A stretch of DNA of 64,000 bases from Megamerina dolium (lineage: Eukaryota; Arthropoda; Insecta; Diptera; Megamerinidae). Position 1 is the first letter of the stretch, and each line of letters starts with the position of its first letter. Shown here one piece after another: positions 9,958 to 21,758 of the stretch. A program made the translations under genes and the position numbers. Location of the stretch: NCBI GenBank assembly GCA_963854835.1, contig OY978530.1:30720695-30784694 (forward strand), given 5' to 3'. A model generated the notes under the pieces. It was not told where the DNA came from, did not search any database, and saw only the letters and a program-made list of their open reading frames with translations.

Positions 9958-10361
9958 TGTTTCGAGGAAGAGCTGATTTGCTCCACCTATTTGCAAATTT
10001 AAAATTAAACTCTTAAAAAAAGTTTGTTAACTTTATTGATTCGTGGTCGCAGTAGAAGTGAATTTAACAGTTGTAGAATATTAAAGTTAGGCTATGCTTA
10101 TAATTATATGTACATAAGAATGAGATAATGAAAGAAAATGATAAAATTTTAGTCAACTGCAATGAGGGAGTTTACAGTTGCATGTATGATCACTAAATTC
10201 AGAGAGAATAAGAGAATTACAGTTTCGTTTATGATCTCGAGATTTAGTACATTCCAATATAAAATGATAGTTTATTATATGATCATGAAAGTTAGCTCTG
10301 CGAGTCCCAAAATAGAAATAGTGCTGCGAGTCCCGATATAAAATTAGTGCTGCTGCGAACA
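9958..10361 (-). repeat. BEL/Pao 5' LTR
   Basis: This is the 404-bp partner of the repeat at 4109-4512. For minus-strand transcription it is the promoter-side LTR. The primer-binding site sits two bases inside and the CCAAT duplication follows at 10362. Confidence 0.96.
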
Positions 10362-12492
10362 CCAATCTTAACAATATCCTGAATAAACTTGGTAAGGCCA
10401 AATATTTCACAACATTGGATCTTGCAAAGGGATTCCACCAAATAGTGGCAAGAAAGGAAGATAGAAAAAATACTGCATTTTCAACTCCATTTGCACATTA
10501 CAAATTCATTCGAATGCTATTCGGATTAATAAATACACCTTCCACCTTCCAAAGGTTGATGAACATTGTTTTGAGACAATAAAATATGTGTTGTTTACAT
10601 GGATGACATCCTTGTGTTTACTGCCTCATTAGAGGTGCCCGTAATTAACCTTAGAAAAATATTTACAACTTTGAGAAAGGCAAAGCTTAAACTCCAAATC
10701 GATAAATGTGACTTTCTGAAGAAATAATCACAATTTCTCGGTCATCTCCTCACAGCAAAGGTTGTCAAACGTGACCCAAAAAAATAGATATTATTTACAA
10801 CTTAAAACTACCAAACACGCAAAAGAAAATAGTATCATTCTTAGGAATGACAGGTTTTTATAGGAAAGTTGTCAAAGATTACGGTAAAGTAGCCCATTCA
10901 ATGACAAAGTTTTTAAAGAGGCCAAAACGTCACTATGAAAGACCCTAGTTACAATTTAGCATTTGAAAAACTCAAGAACTAACGCCCCTATTTTGAGATA
11001 TCCTAATTTCGAAAAACGATTTTAGCTAATTACTGATGCGAGTAATTTTGCAATTGGCGCTGTCTTAACCCAAGATGGCCACCCAATAGCATTTGCATCA
11101 TGAACATTGAATAAACACGAGACGAACTGTGCAACAGTTGAAAAGGAACTGTTAGCAATAGTATTGGGTGTAAAATACTTTCGTCCTTACCTTTTTGGTA
11201 GGGAATTCGATCTCGAAAGTGACCATTAACCATTGAAATGGCTATTCTCAAAATATTCTGTCAAAGATATCAATCCAAAGTTGCAAAGGTGGCTTATAGA
11301 GTTAGCTGAATATGACTTTAAAGCTGAATATATAAAACGGAAAGGCATTAAGATTTCCGATTTTCTAATCAGAATAAACACAGAAAGTAATGATCGAGGA
11401 AGATTTGAAAGGAAAATATAACAATAGGACAGAATAGGAAATACCACTAACAGACTTCCGAGAAAATGCAATTTTTGACGAACATTGCTATCAAAGTGAA
11501 GGTGAATATGACGAAACAAACAATGGCAAGAAGTCAGAATAGCTTGAAGTCCAAACTAACCACTCCCAAGAAGATAATTTAATGTTAAGAGTAAATGATA
11601 GTAACCACAATGAGTCAGCAGAAGGCGAAACTATTTATTCCTAGATGGAAAATGCTAATGATCTCTTCGCAATCCTTGATACGGTCGTAAATCATTTAAA
11701 AAACAAATAATTTTAGTAGAAAGTAAGCAAACTGAAGCAATAAATATTTTTAACAACAACCGAGTCTTTACTGATAAGCAGGATATCATTTCTGATAACG
11801 TTATCAATATAGTCCGAAACATACTCCAATATTATGAAAATTTCTTTCATAAAATGTAGCTATTTTGCTGAAAACATACAAGACAAAGATCAACTAAACA
11901 GGCAGATCTCACTTTTTCATAAAAATGAGATCGGACAATCAGGAATTATCCCGACTTATGTGGGAATGAAGCATGAGATTTATCACCCCCAATTAATAAT
12001 TAAAATAAACGAAATAATCAATAATTGTGATATCTCCAACGGAGGGAAATATGACCTAAACCCTATCAAAGCCAAATTTCAGCACACAGAAAGACCTAAC
12101 ACAGTACACACTTGCGATAACAGTAAACAATCGTTTATAATTTTTATAGATAAAACATGCCATATGTTTCCACTTACCGGATAGAAATAACCAAACAATT
12201 ACAATTAAAATCAATGAGTTTTTGGCTATCAAAAGACATGTAAAAAAATTCGTTTTAAATTAATTAAAATTCATTAATTAAATTAATTAAAATTAAAATT
12301 AATTTAAATTCGAAATTAACTCGATAAATGTTCGAAATTTTTTTCCGCTCTGAATATATAATATCATGCAACAAAACCGAATAGCTATACGGGAAATTCG
12401 GATATTGAAAGGCTAAATAATACACTTACCAAACGTATAAGAACATTAAATTTAGAAGAAAAGCTCCCAATCACAACTCAAATGCAAGGATG
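10362..12492 (+). pseudogene. Gypsy-type pol remnant, right part (reverse transcriptase, RNase H, integrase)
   Basis: Continuing from 4108, the translation shows YFTTLDLAKGFHQI, the active site VVYMDDILVF near 10590, an RNase H region (LITDASNFAIGAVL near 11030, then [21 protein letters not shown]), and integrase pieces (FHKNEIGQSGI near 11920; ATKPN...NSDIERLNNTLTKRIRTLN near 12370-12470). These match the 17.6/297 group. Many stops and shifts are present, and an AT-rich filler at 12241-12345 interrupts the integrase core. No right-hand LTR is evident before unrelated sequence begins. Confidence 0.87.
12241..12345. repeat. AT-rich low-complexity tract inside the Gypsy integrase
   Basis: Repeated TTAATTAAAATT-like units lie between two recognisable integrase segments, apparently replacing part of the catalytic core. 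Confidence 0.7.
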
Positions 12493-12672
12493 AGAGAATT
12501 ACCGATTGCTTATCTTTTCTGGTTTGAGTTTGACAGTCAACAGTTCGTATGCTGACGTCATAAACTAAAAGAAAATAAACCAAAAAGGGCAAATAAATTT
12601 TTATAGATCTTGCATTTGTAGAGTACGCTGTTACTTAAAATAATTTTGATTACTAAATGGTGATTTTTATAA

Positions 12673-13106
12673 ATGAAGTGTGCAATGGCTAGTTGCTATA
12701 ACGATAATTCCGACAAATCGTTATTAAAGAACTATTTTTACTTTCCGTGTGATGTGGCTTCGGCAAAAAAGTTGATTAGTTTCTGCCGGCGATCAAGTCC
12801 TTTCAACCACAAAAATAGTGTGATTTGCAAGAACCATTTCATAAATGATGATTTAATAAACCTGAAGCAATATGAAATGGGTAAAATTTCTTTATTTTAT
12901 TTGCACATTCGCATTTCTGAAATGTTCCTAATTTTCCAGGCTTTGCGTCGAAACTTAAATTGAAGCGCGAGGTTGTACCAACTGGTTGCCAAGTATCTGG
13001 TGGGACAACTTTTCGGGAACAGTGGGTGCAACGAAGAGAAAATAAGCACATCGTTGCTATGTTGTTGCATCAACAAAGTTCGGAAATGTTAACAATGTTC
13101 AGTTAA
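12673..13106 (+). CDS. THAP-domain protein fragment, two exons (12673-12880, 12940-13106)
   Basis: The first exon encodes a C2CH THAP zinc finger: CAMASC at the start, YFPCD then a FCRRSS segment, and CKNHF before the end. THAP fingers bind DNA and occur in host regulators and at the N-terminus of P-element transposases. A 59-base intron (12881-12939, GT...TTTTCCAG) restores the frame to a KLKREVVPT segment, equivalent to the conserved (A)VPT block ending the domain. The joined frame has about 124 codons and stops at 13104-13106. Downstream sequence has coding-like but frame-shifted pieces, so this may be a truncated P-like transposase or a decayed host gene. Confidence 0.68.
12881..12939 (+). 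other. Predicted short intron in the THAP gene
   Basis: The donor GTAAAA and acceptor TTTTCCAG flank 59 AT-rich bases, a normal size for fly introns. Removing it joins the THAP finger in frame to its conserved C-terminal VPT motif. Confidence 0.65.
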
Positions 13107-14324
13107 TGGTAACAAAAAATCGTACAAAGGTAGGATTAGATAGCATTGAAGTTGACGAGAATGCTAGCATCATTACCGCAGAAACCAGCACGGTGATCGA
13201 GGAAAATAAATAAAATTCGCCCTTCCTTTCTTCAAATGTACTTGGAGAAGCCTAAAATTTTGCTATAAATCTGCATAACACTAGAAACTCGAAGAGGTGG
13301 AAGAATTACGAAAGGAAGTGCAAGTAAATCGCACAGTTGAACTAATGAATATATAAATATATATTGCATATGTTTATTACAAACGTAGTAAAGCGCTAAA
13401 AAAGAAAATTTGCTCCTGTGCAGACTTCAGATAAAGCATTCCGCAAAGGGTACCGCCTTGAAGCTTCTTTTTAAAACTTGTATATAACATAAGTTTTAAA
13501 AAGAAATTTTGCAAAACTTGCCCAAGAATGTAAAAAAATGTATGAAAATGGGTTTCTCATAACAAATAATTTTGTACAAAAACATATTCAACAATCTTCC
13601 AGTATTAATTGCAATATAAAAGTAAAGAAATCGATCTTCTGTTCGAGGATGTTCTTCAAGATTACAAAACTAAACAAAGAAATTGAAGAAGGCGCTCACA
13701 AGAAAAAAAAAAAAAGAAAATTCAGTAAAATAGTAACTTAGTTTTTATTAATACTTTTTTTAATTACACAATTATTTAATTCTTTTTTAATGATGATACA
13801 TATATAAATATGTGCACAATAAAACTTCTAATGAAAATACGAAGCCACTTCGCTTTTATTTACATATTTTTGTCCACAGCTTTTCCACTTAGGTAATAAA
13901 TATTGCCTATTTTACAATTTTATATAAATGCCCGAATAATTCTCACCCCATAGTTTTCAACATTTTAAACGGAAAACATTTTCGTTTCCGACATAATATT
14001 CATATTTTAATTCCGAATAAATATGTTAAAGATGTGGGTAGATACCGTTGTCTGGTACATAACCACAATTAACGAAAAAATTGTTTTTGTTGTATTTACG
14101 CAAAACGAATTTTGCGAGTGAGTTAAAATTAAAATTAATCATATGGTAGGAATTCTACGTACAGCTACATAAACAACCTTGATAAAATTTTGCAGTAAAC
14201 ATCAGAAATTATTAGATCCCAAATATTATATAAATTGAACACATTTAGAGAAAAAGAGAAAATCAATATATGGTAAAAGGAACAAATTAAAATTTGAAAT
14301 TTACCCTCCATAGCAATTGACACC
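13107..14324. other. AT-rich DNA, possible decayed 3' part of the THAP gene
   Basis: Short open stretches occur near 13110-13215 (acidic, different frame) and 13300-13340 (a LEELRKEVQVN-like coil), which could be remnants of the region after the THAP domain. An AATAAA lies at 13818-13823. I see no intact gene or clear repeat in the rest. Confidence 0.4.
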
Positions 14325-14338
14325 GGATATGGTGCCAA

Positions 14339-15033
14339 TTGCCTCGGATAAGTACTACCGCTCTTGTTGATGACCCCCGCAAACGAAAAAAGGGCAACGA
14401 TTTACGGATATGCACCTGGAATGTCCGGTACCTTTATAGGGAGGGTGCCTCTCTCCAGCTGGTTGATGTCCTCGAAAAATACAGAGCTTACATCACCGCT
14501 CTCCAGGAAATGCGATGGACGGGACAGGGCTGCTCCAAAAGAGCGTCCTGTGACATTTACTACAGTTGCCATGCTGAAAGGCACGAATTAGGATGTGGAT
14601 TTTTGGTCAGCAAGAGACTACGACATCTTGTCTCACATTTCACTCCTGTGAACGAGCGGCTGGCCACAATCCGCATCAAGGCAAAATTCTTCAACATCAA
14701 CCATATATGTGCCCACGCTCCGACGGATGAGAAGGACAATGTGACCAAGGAGAGCTTCTTTCAGCGCCTCGAAGAAGCTTACGACCGCTGCCCCGCCACG
14801 ATATCAAAACCGTGCTTGGCGACTTTAATGCCAGGGTGGGCAAGGAAGGTACCATTGGTCCAACTGTCGGAAAATTCGGCCTCCACCAGAACACCTCCGA
14901 TAATGGAATGAGGCTGATCGACTTCGCCGCAGCACGAAACATGGTAATTAGTGGTACCAGATTCCAGCATTTCGACATCCACAAAGCGACATGGCTGTCT
15001 CCAGATCAACGAGCAAGAAAGCAAATCATGTAG
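14339..15033 (+). pseudogene. RTE-like endonuclease, frameshifted
   Basis: Endonuclease motifs appear in two frames: ICTWNVRYLY, ALQEMRWTGQG, SCDIYYSCH and CAHAPTDEKD in the first (to about 14795), then LGDFNARVGKEGT in the second. A missing C in a C run near 14795 explains the shift. The part equivalent to NQID in other copies is damaged near 15030, and the SDHYL-type end (LDHYLVV) appears near 15100 in a third frame. Confidence 0.87.
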
Positions 15034-15340
15034 GATTGACGGAAGGCATGTCTCCAGTGTGATGGACGTGAAATCGATCCGTGGTGCCAACATCACCTTG
15101 GATCACTACCTTGTTGTAGATAAGGTGCGCACACGTTTAGGTGAAGTACCACACAGAGAAAGCTCGACGTCAGTAAACTGAGATAACCAGAGACAGCAGA
15201 TGCATTTTCCACTCGACTATCTGATCTGCTTATGCAGAACACTCCACCAATTGATGATACATGCGCACGATGGACACATATATCCTACTCCATGACTACT
15301 GCTGCCGCGGAGGTAATCGGTTACTACCGGCCTCTGAGGA

Positions 15341-17107
15341 ATGAGTGGTATGATCAGGAGTATTGCGACGCTACCGCAGAGAAAGACGCTGCCTACAGAA
15401 AAACCCTGCGTGCAGGTTGCAACGCGAGCTGTTAAGGACAGAGAGAAAAGGAGTGCAGAGAGACGTCTTTTCAGGCGCAAGAAGAGGGAGTTGGAAAGAC
15501 GCGAGTGTGAGGAGATAGAGATGTGTATCGACAAGAATGAGACTCGAAAATTCTTCGAAAAGATCAAGCGCCTGAGTGTAGGTTTAAATCCCGGAGCCTC
15601 TTCTTGTCGTGATGGAAATGGGAATCTGGTTACAGATGTTCAGAGTGTACTGAGCCTATGGAGGGAACACTTCTCCACGCTACTGAATGGCGATGCTACG
15701 AACAATTCCGCCAGTGGAGGAGAATGCCCGATAACCCCAATTACAGATGATGGTGTTGATGTTCCACCACCCGACTATGACGAGGTTGAAACGGCCATTT
15801 TAAGGCTGAAGAACAACAAAGCTGCAGGTGCTGATGGCCTGCCTGCCGAGTTGTTTAAGACCGGAGGCGATGAGCTGCTCACCCGCATGCACCAGCTCAT
15901 AAGCAGAATATGGTCGGATGAAAGCATGCCTGATGATTGGAGGCTCAATGTTCTCTGTCCTGTACATAAAAAAGGAGACCCCACAATTTGCGCCAACTAC
16001 CGTGGAATAAGTCTCCTGAGCATCGCATACAAGGTTCTCTCGAGCGTACTGTGTGAAAGGTTGAAGCCTATACTCAGCAACCTGATTGGACCTTATCAGT
16101 GTGGCTTCAGACCTGGTAAATCCACCATCGACCAGATTTTCACACTGCGCCAAATCCTGGAGAAGACCCAAGAAAAACAGATCGACACACACCACCTATT
16201 TGTTGATTATAAAGCCGCTTTCGACAGTCCGGTAAGGGATTACCTCTACGCAACAATGTCTGAGTTCGGTATTCCTGCAAAGCTCATTCGACTTTGTAGA
16301 ATGACACTGCGTAACTCCCGTTGTGCAGTGAAAATTGGGAAGGACCTCTCCGCACCGTTTAGTACCGAACGGGGTTTCAGACAAGGTGATTCGTTATCGT
16401 GCGACTTCTTCAATCTTATTATGGAGAAAATAATACGAGCTGCTGATCTACGACATAATGGCACTATCTTCAACAAAAGTGTCATGCTCTTAGCGTATGC
16501 CGACGATATTGACATAATCGGCATGAACACCCGAGCAGTCAGTGCAGCATTCTCAGAGTTGGAAAGAGATTCGCGTCGGATGGGTCTTACGGTGAACGAG
16601 GGCAAGACGAAGTATCTAGTGTCAACAAACAAAGAGTCCCGGCGTCTTGGACAGCACGTCACTGTTGACAACTACGCTGTTGAAGTAGTAAGGGACTTTG
16701 TCTATCTTGGAACCAGCATTAACAGCAGTAATGACGTCAGCTTGGAGATCATGCGAAGGATAACTCTTGCTAACAGGTGTTACTTTGGGCTGAGTAAGCA
16801 ATTGAGAAGTCGAGCCCTCTCTCGAAGAACGAAAATTACACTCTACAAGTCTCTCATCATGCCTGTCCTAACATATGGCGCTGAATCCTGGACAATTTCC
16901 ACCTCCGATAAGCGAATGCTTGGAGTTTTCGAGAGAAAAGTCCTACGCAAGATCTTTGGACCTATTTGCGTTGGTGGCGAGTACCGAATAAGGTACAACC
17001 ATGAGCTGTACGAGCTATATGCCGATATTGACATAGTAAAGCATCAAAATCCAGCGGCTGCGCTGGCTAGGTCATGTCGAGCGAATGGAAGAACACGCTC
17101 CAGCTAA
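15341..17107 (+). CDS. RTE-like reverse transcriptase
   Basis: The 588-residue open frame begins in the linker after the endonuclease and carries all main reverse transcriptase blocks: NNKAAGADGLPAELFK, NYRGISLLSIAYKVLS, QCGFRPGKSTIDQIF, FVDYKAAFDSP, GFRQGDSLSCDFFNL and the active site [11 protein letters not shown] near residue 385. The last 20 or so residues are out of frame because two bases (GC) are missing near 17042 relative to the copy at 50809-51586, which reads [18 protein letters not shown]. The original C-terminus is therefore lost, though the catalytic core looks intact. Confidence 0.92.
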   Translation: MSGMIRSIATLPQRKTLPTEKPCVQVATRAVKDREKRSAERRLFRRKKRELERRECEEIEMCIDKNETRKFFEKIKRLSVGLNPGASSCRDGNGNLVTDVQSVLSLWREHFSTLLNGDATNNSASGGECPITPITDDGVDVPPPDYDEVETAILRLKNNKAAGADGLPAELFKTGGDELLTRMHQLISRIWSDESMPDDWRLNVLCPVHKKGDPTICANYRGISLLSIAYKVLSSVLCERLKPILSNLIGPYQCGFRPGKSTIDQIFTLRQILEKTQEKQIDTHHLFVDYKAAFDSPVRDYLYATMSEFGIPAKLIRLCRMTLRNSRCAVKIGKDLSAPFSTERGFRQGDSLSCDFFNLIMEKIIRAADLRHNGTIFNKSVMLLAYADDIDIIGMNTRAVSAAFSELERDSRRMGLTVNEGKTKYLVSTNKESRRLGQHVTVDNYAVEVVRDFVYLGTSINSSNDVSLEIMRRITLANRCYFGLSKQLRSRALSRRTKITLYKSLIMPVLTYGAESWTISTSDKRMLGVFERKVLRKIFGPICVGGEYRIRYNHELYELYADIDIVKHQNPAAALARSCRANGRTRSS

Positions 17108-17334
17108 GAAGGTGTTATATTCGTAACCCGCTGGAGGACGACGCAGAAGAGGAAGACCAGACCTCAGGTGGAAAGACCAAGTACTGGAGAACCTGACGGA
17201 GCTTGGAATTTCTAACTGGCGCCAGCTAGCGAAGAATAGAGATGGCTGGCGAAGCATGTTATTTTCGGCCTAAATCGATATTCGGTTGTTATGGCCACAT
17301 AAGAAGAAGAAGAAGATATCTCAAACATTACATT

Positions 17335-17920
17335 TTATGAATGAAATTTGATTTCGGTCATATGATCACCATGAGCCCGTTTACAGGGATTGATTCTTTG
17401 GACCCAATTTTCCACCACTCTAGCACACATTTCGACCGGTACGTTGGCAATTTCGCGTTGGATGTTGTCTTTGAGCTCGTCTAAAGTTGCTGGCTTGTTG
17501 GCATAGACCAGTGACTTGATAAAGCCCCATAAAAAGAAATCCAATGGTGTTAGATCATGAACGAGGCGGCCATTCGACCGGACCATTTCTCGAGATAACA
17601 CGTTCACCGAATTTGCCTTGCAATAAATCGATTGTGACGTGTGCTGTGTGGCTAGTGGCACCGTCTTGTTGAAACCACATATCGCTAATGTCAAGTTCAT
17701 CCAATTCTGGCTACAAATAATCTTCCAACATAGCACGATAGCGCTCTCCATTGACGGTAACATGACGGTCGTTTTCATCCACGAAAAAATACGCACCATA
17801 CAGTAACTTTTTGCGGGTACAACGGTGTCTCAAGAAGCACTTGTGGGTTTGTTGCTGACGAATAACGCATGTTTTGCTTATTGACAAAGCCATTGAGCCA
17901 GAAATGAGCCGGTCGAATCT
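17335..17920 (-). pseudogene. Tc1/mariner-superfamily (IS630-like) transposase, C-terminal part
   Basis: Minus-strand pieces match an insect DDE transposase: VNGERYRAML near 17740, an LTPLDFFLWGFIKSLVYANKPATLDELKDNI region near 17500, and an ENWVQRI...RAHGDHMTEIKF C-terminus at 17335. Frames shift several times. The N-terminal half of the same kind of protein lies at 36790-37080. The piece is fused at 17921 to a short reversed RTE end. Confidence 0.82.
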
Positions 17921-17985
17921 AACATGCTTCGTCAGCCTTCGAACTTCCTTCGATAGCTGGCGCCAGTTAGAAATTCCAAGCAACA
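17921..17985 (-). repeat. Tiny RTE 3'-end fragment
   Basis: Minus-strand CTTGGAATTTCTAACTGGCG and the following bases equal the RTE sequence at about 17200-17265, which lies on the opposite strand less than 1 kb away. It abuts the transposase remnant directly. Confidence 0.8.
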
Positions 17986-18951
17986 ATTCCAATTTTTTAA
18001 CACTTGATTGAAATCCATTTTCTTTGCAATTCATTTTTAAATTAAACAAAGTCATTGCATATTAATACAGTTGTTTTTTTTATTATTTTAAAGTTGAATG
18101 TCACCAAATATTAATTTTTAAAATGCATTAATTATGCAAATTGATAAAAGTTTTGTATATCAAAGAGAGGACTTTTAAAGGACAGGTCTTAAAATAAAGG
18201 ACAAAACCTGATTTTAGAAAAATAAATAAAGTCGCAAGACAGCACTTAAGAAAAAAGTACTGTCCTTTGAAATAAAGTGCGGATGGTCGCCGTAGATATT
18301 GTACATTTAGTAGGTAATATACCTCGTATTGCAAAAAGACTTGCAGAAAATGCTTAAACTGTAATTTTCAAATCGAATGATTTTCAATTCCATCTACCAC
18401 TTGATGGCGACACCAACAATGGTACTCTGAAGTTATCTAAAGTTATTATATGCAACGAATGATAAAGATATAACAACACTCATTCTGGCGAGCTCCTCCA
18501 ATTCTGATGTCCCGGTGGTTTATTTAGTTTGTCGAGGAAACACCAATGTAGATGGAGTGCATTGATACCTGGCTGACTCTGCAAGGATTGAAATCCATTG
18601 CTTGCGGAGTTTACGTTTGAGGTTGAAGCGGGACCACCTGCCAATCTTAGAATATTTTAACCGGTCCGGTCCTTTCTTCAATTAAGGAGAAGTCTGTGAA
18701 CCACGTTATAATGTTCTAATTTATTTAGTTATCTTAGATTTATGATGATTATTTTAGATTTTAGTTTTCTCAATTTGTACTTTCTCGTGAATGGACCAAT
18801 TATGTTTTTTCTAGGTGTTTTTCAGTGCTACTTTGTTGCACTACTCTCCGTTAATTTTAGCCATAGCTAGAATAATCTGCATGCCGCTAAAATCTCTACA
18901 CAGAGTTTTGTAGGTCTAGGTCACATTAGCTGTGATGACACTTCCCTTGTG
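17986..18951. other. No recognised gene
   Basis: AT-rich sequence with short reading frames only; nothing matches a family I recognise. Confidence 0.5.
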
Positions 18952-19520
18952 AGTTTATTTATTCATTTATTTATTTATTAAGTCAATGAAGACTTTTAAT
19001 ATTATGACGTAGTAATACGAACAATTTAAATGATATGTATTGTATGAGCTTGCTATTATTCTTCCTGTACTAGTACTTCTACCACCCTAGTATAGAGCAT
19101 ATTGTATATTGGATGGCATCATGTAAAATATTGTTCAAAGTACCTTCTGTGTCGAGAAAAGCACAAATTGCTCTCCTTTATTCTAAACTTTCCTGAATTG
19201 TGCTATTTAGCTGATACAACGCAGTTTCCGTAGATGGGCCTGCTTTGTACGCATGTTAACACACCTGTACGCATCTTGACACGTCTGTACGAGAGAGTTG
19301 AAGATCCTGTGAAATGAGTATTTAACAGATGCCGGACCTTCGTATTCTCTCCATTAATAAAACTTCCATCATCCTTTTTAAAGTTTGTAGACGTAAGGCT
19401 AATCCTCTTAGCCAATATTTTGTAGAGTCTTGATACCTCTCTAGTTTATTCCACACTGCCGTAGAAATGTCTAAAAATTTCCGACTTTGTTTCCCTGATT
19501 TTCTTTTTGTAAAGCGTCAC
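18952..19520 (-). pseudogene. LOA/R1-like non-LTR reverse transcriptase fragment
   Basis: Minus-strand translation gives a LKKDDGSF...THFTGSST segment (the region between endonuclease and reverse transcriptase), then AYKAGPSTETALYQL and AICAFLDTEGTLNN, equivalent to the GxSTETAL and FLDIEGAFNN blocks of R1/LOA-type elements. Sequence between these blocks is deleted. An (AATA)n-like run at 18957-18980 could be its 3' tail. Confidence 0.72.
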
Positions 19521-20635
19521 GGTGTTTCTATGAACATCCCAATTCAAAGTCTTTTTCCCGATATACTCTTGTATATATTTTCTAGGATACTGAAATAAGT
19601 CTGAAATTTGGGTATATCTTCAGATCTAGCAAGTATATTATATATGTGCTAGATTGAACTTATTTGTAGTGGAACTTTACCACTCTCTCAGAACCCTTAC
19701 ATAAATAAAAAGAACTAAATACAATACACATCGTTTTATATACATATACATACATTCATATAAAGCTTATAATCGGCTTTCACGATAACATTACTGCTAA
19801 CTCATTTCATTACTTTTGCTATATCTACTAGGTCTTGCTACTATAGCCACCACCATGTGCGTATGTATGTATGTATGTACAATAATACAGTATTCGCAAT
19901 GTGCCCATAACATCAAATAGAGAATTGTTCTTTTAATTAATCATATCACCATCATTATCACCAACACAATTACCAATTTACGCATAGGATAGAGCAGCCA
20001 TTTTTTTCGTAATTACTGGATTTTCATATCCAATGTGTTCTAAAGGCAATGTGCACCAACGCACGTTAGTCGGTACACCGCTGTTTCACTGTCCCCGAGG
20101 TATGAATTTCTAGTCCATTGCTCAATAAAAACCCGGCTAAGGGTTTTTTGCAGACATTACAGTGAACAATTTCATATATTTATATCAGGAAATATAGCAC
20201 GGGTGTGGCACTTCTTCCTGTTATCCGATATTCTTAATTTTTAAAAATCATGTTTCAATGACCTAATGAATATTTCTTGGGAAAGGGTTGGTGTGGATTT
20301 TTTAACAAGTATTGTCTGTATAACTAATACGTTAGGGCGGAGCATCAAAATATAATTTAGAATTTTAATAATATAATAGTCGCTATTTGTGAGAATGGTT
20401 ATAAAACAAGATTAGAATTGCAAAGGTTGAGCCTAATTGAATCAAGTCTTGTGATTCCGCAACACGATTAACTATTTCTTAAGGATATCGACCATACTGG
20501 TCTGTATTTTCAAGACATCCAATTTTTTTTTTAACTAAAAAAGATTTTATTTATTATTGAATATTTTTGCTGGTAGCCTTTCTAACTCTGCGAATTCTAT
20601 TTCAATCAAATACTAAAGATTGCTATTCAGCCTCT
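19521..20635. other. No recognised gene; small GTAT microsatellite
   Basis: AT-rich DNA with a short (GTAT)n run near 19859-19879. I see no coding similarity. Confidence 0.5.
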
Positions 20636-20886
20636 ATAAAAAAAAAATATAAATATGTGGCACTTAAAGCCCCGAAGGGCTCATTGGACGAGCTTCTCTT
20701 CCATTACTGTTGTGCCAGTTCAATTTTTGGACAGTATTAGAAGGGACCTACTTATTTTTGCCGTTTCCGAACGGCAGAACCCTAGTGAGATCACGTTTTC
20801 TAAGCTTTGTCACAGAGTTCTTTTAGAAGCTTTTTCATGGAAAGTTGTTACTGTCGGAAGAATTGTCAATTGCTTGCCGATGTGTT
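20636..20886 (-). mobile_element. tRNA-derived SINE, copy 1 (head missing)
   Basis: On the minus strand this holds the SINE body (TTGCTTGCCGA relic, AATTTGCC-like segment, GGTTCTGCCGTTCGGAA, TAGGTCCCTTCTAATACTGTC) and the end GGGGCTTTAAGTGCCACATA followed by a T-rich tail. The same body recurs at five other places. The tRNA-like head is absent. Confidence 0.87.
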
Positions 20887-21746
20887 AATGATGTGTTCCA
20901 GTCATCAGGCAGTCTTTCATTGTTCCAGATCACTGTTGTCAGATGATGAATTCTTTAGAGCTATTATATTTATAGTATATAGTAAACGTTTACCAATTGA
21001 GCTGAATTTTTGTCCATCTAAATATTCTGATGAGTTACACTACTGCACTATGGGTAGAACTACAACGTTTTTTGGCCAAAACCTCAAAACCATAAAAAAC
21101 TCAATGATTATTGTAGGTTAGAGATAAATATGATAGAATTATTTAAAACTCCAAAAATTGACCGCAGTAATTACTTTATTAAATTTTTTTGTACTCCAAA
21201 TATATTGAATTATAAGCGGTAATGAAAAAAGTATTATAAAAGAAAGTATAAACAATTTCTCCAATTGATGATATTAGACGCAAGGGAATAATAGAAGTTG
21301 CAAAAATAGAGGAATCCGAAGTATTTGAATTACATTATTTTCTTATTAATATATTAATTACATTATTATTAACTTTTTTTCTTTAGAAAATATTGCTATT
21401 TTATTTCAGTGGCAAGCCCTGGACTTGAAGTGCATTGTTTTGGCCTAGTCAGCATTTCCACTTTCTTGCGCTGAAGTGCTAGATGATAAAAACAATATTT
21501 CTCTTTCGCTGCCACTTTGTTTACATAATTTGGAACCTTTCCATCTCATTCTCCGAAGATTTTTTTTATTAAAAGAAACCCGTGAACTTTGGGATTGATG
21601 GCGTTTTTATGCCTTCAATAGTTGCTTTGAATCTTAACTACTCTTCAATTTTTGTAGTAAAACTTTTCAAACATAATTGTACTTTTAACAATATTAAATT
21701 AAATTTATGCCAATATTAATAAAATTTTTATTCAAGAGCTCTTTGT
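20887..21746. other. No recognised gene
   Basis: AT-rich; short frames only. Confidence 0.5.
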
Positions 21747-21758
21747 AGCTACCCGAAA

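Larger units (their letters stand above)
4109..10361 (-). mobile_element. Complete BEL/Pao LTR retrotransposon, coding strand minus
   Basis: The element is 6253 bp with two 404-bp LTRs starting TG and ending CA, a tRNA-Trp-type primer site beside the right (5') LTR, a polypurine tract beside the left (3') LTR, and gag, protease, reverse transcriptase, RNase H and integrase in BEL order. I count four differences between the LTRs (about 1%), so the insertion is recent. Despite this the coding region has at least four in-frame stops and two frameshifts. It sits inside a Gypsy pol remnant. Confidence 0.96.
14325..17318 (+). mobile_element. RTE-like non-LTR retrotransposon, longest copy
   Basis: Endonuclease (14339-15033) is followed by reverse transcriptase (15341-17107) and an untranslated end finishing GGCCACATAAG(AAG)n. 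Other copies of the family end in (TAAG)n. The proteins resemble the widespread insect family often mislabelled craniofacial development protein 2-like, which I place near RTE; clade assignment is uncertain. The endonuclease is frame-broken. The 5' boundary is estimated by alignment with the fragment at 40665-41010. Confidence 0.9.

Noticed and set aside
4109..10361. Treating the 404-bp repeats as a solo tandem duplication rather than LTRs.
   Set aside because: TG...CA ends, primer site, polypurine tract, pol order and a 5-bp duplication all identify LTRs.
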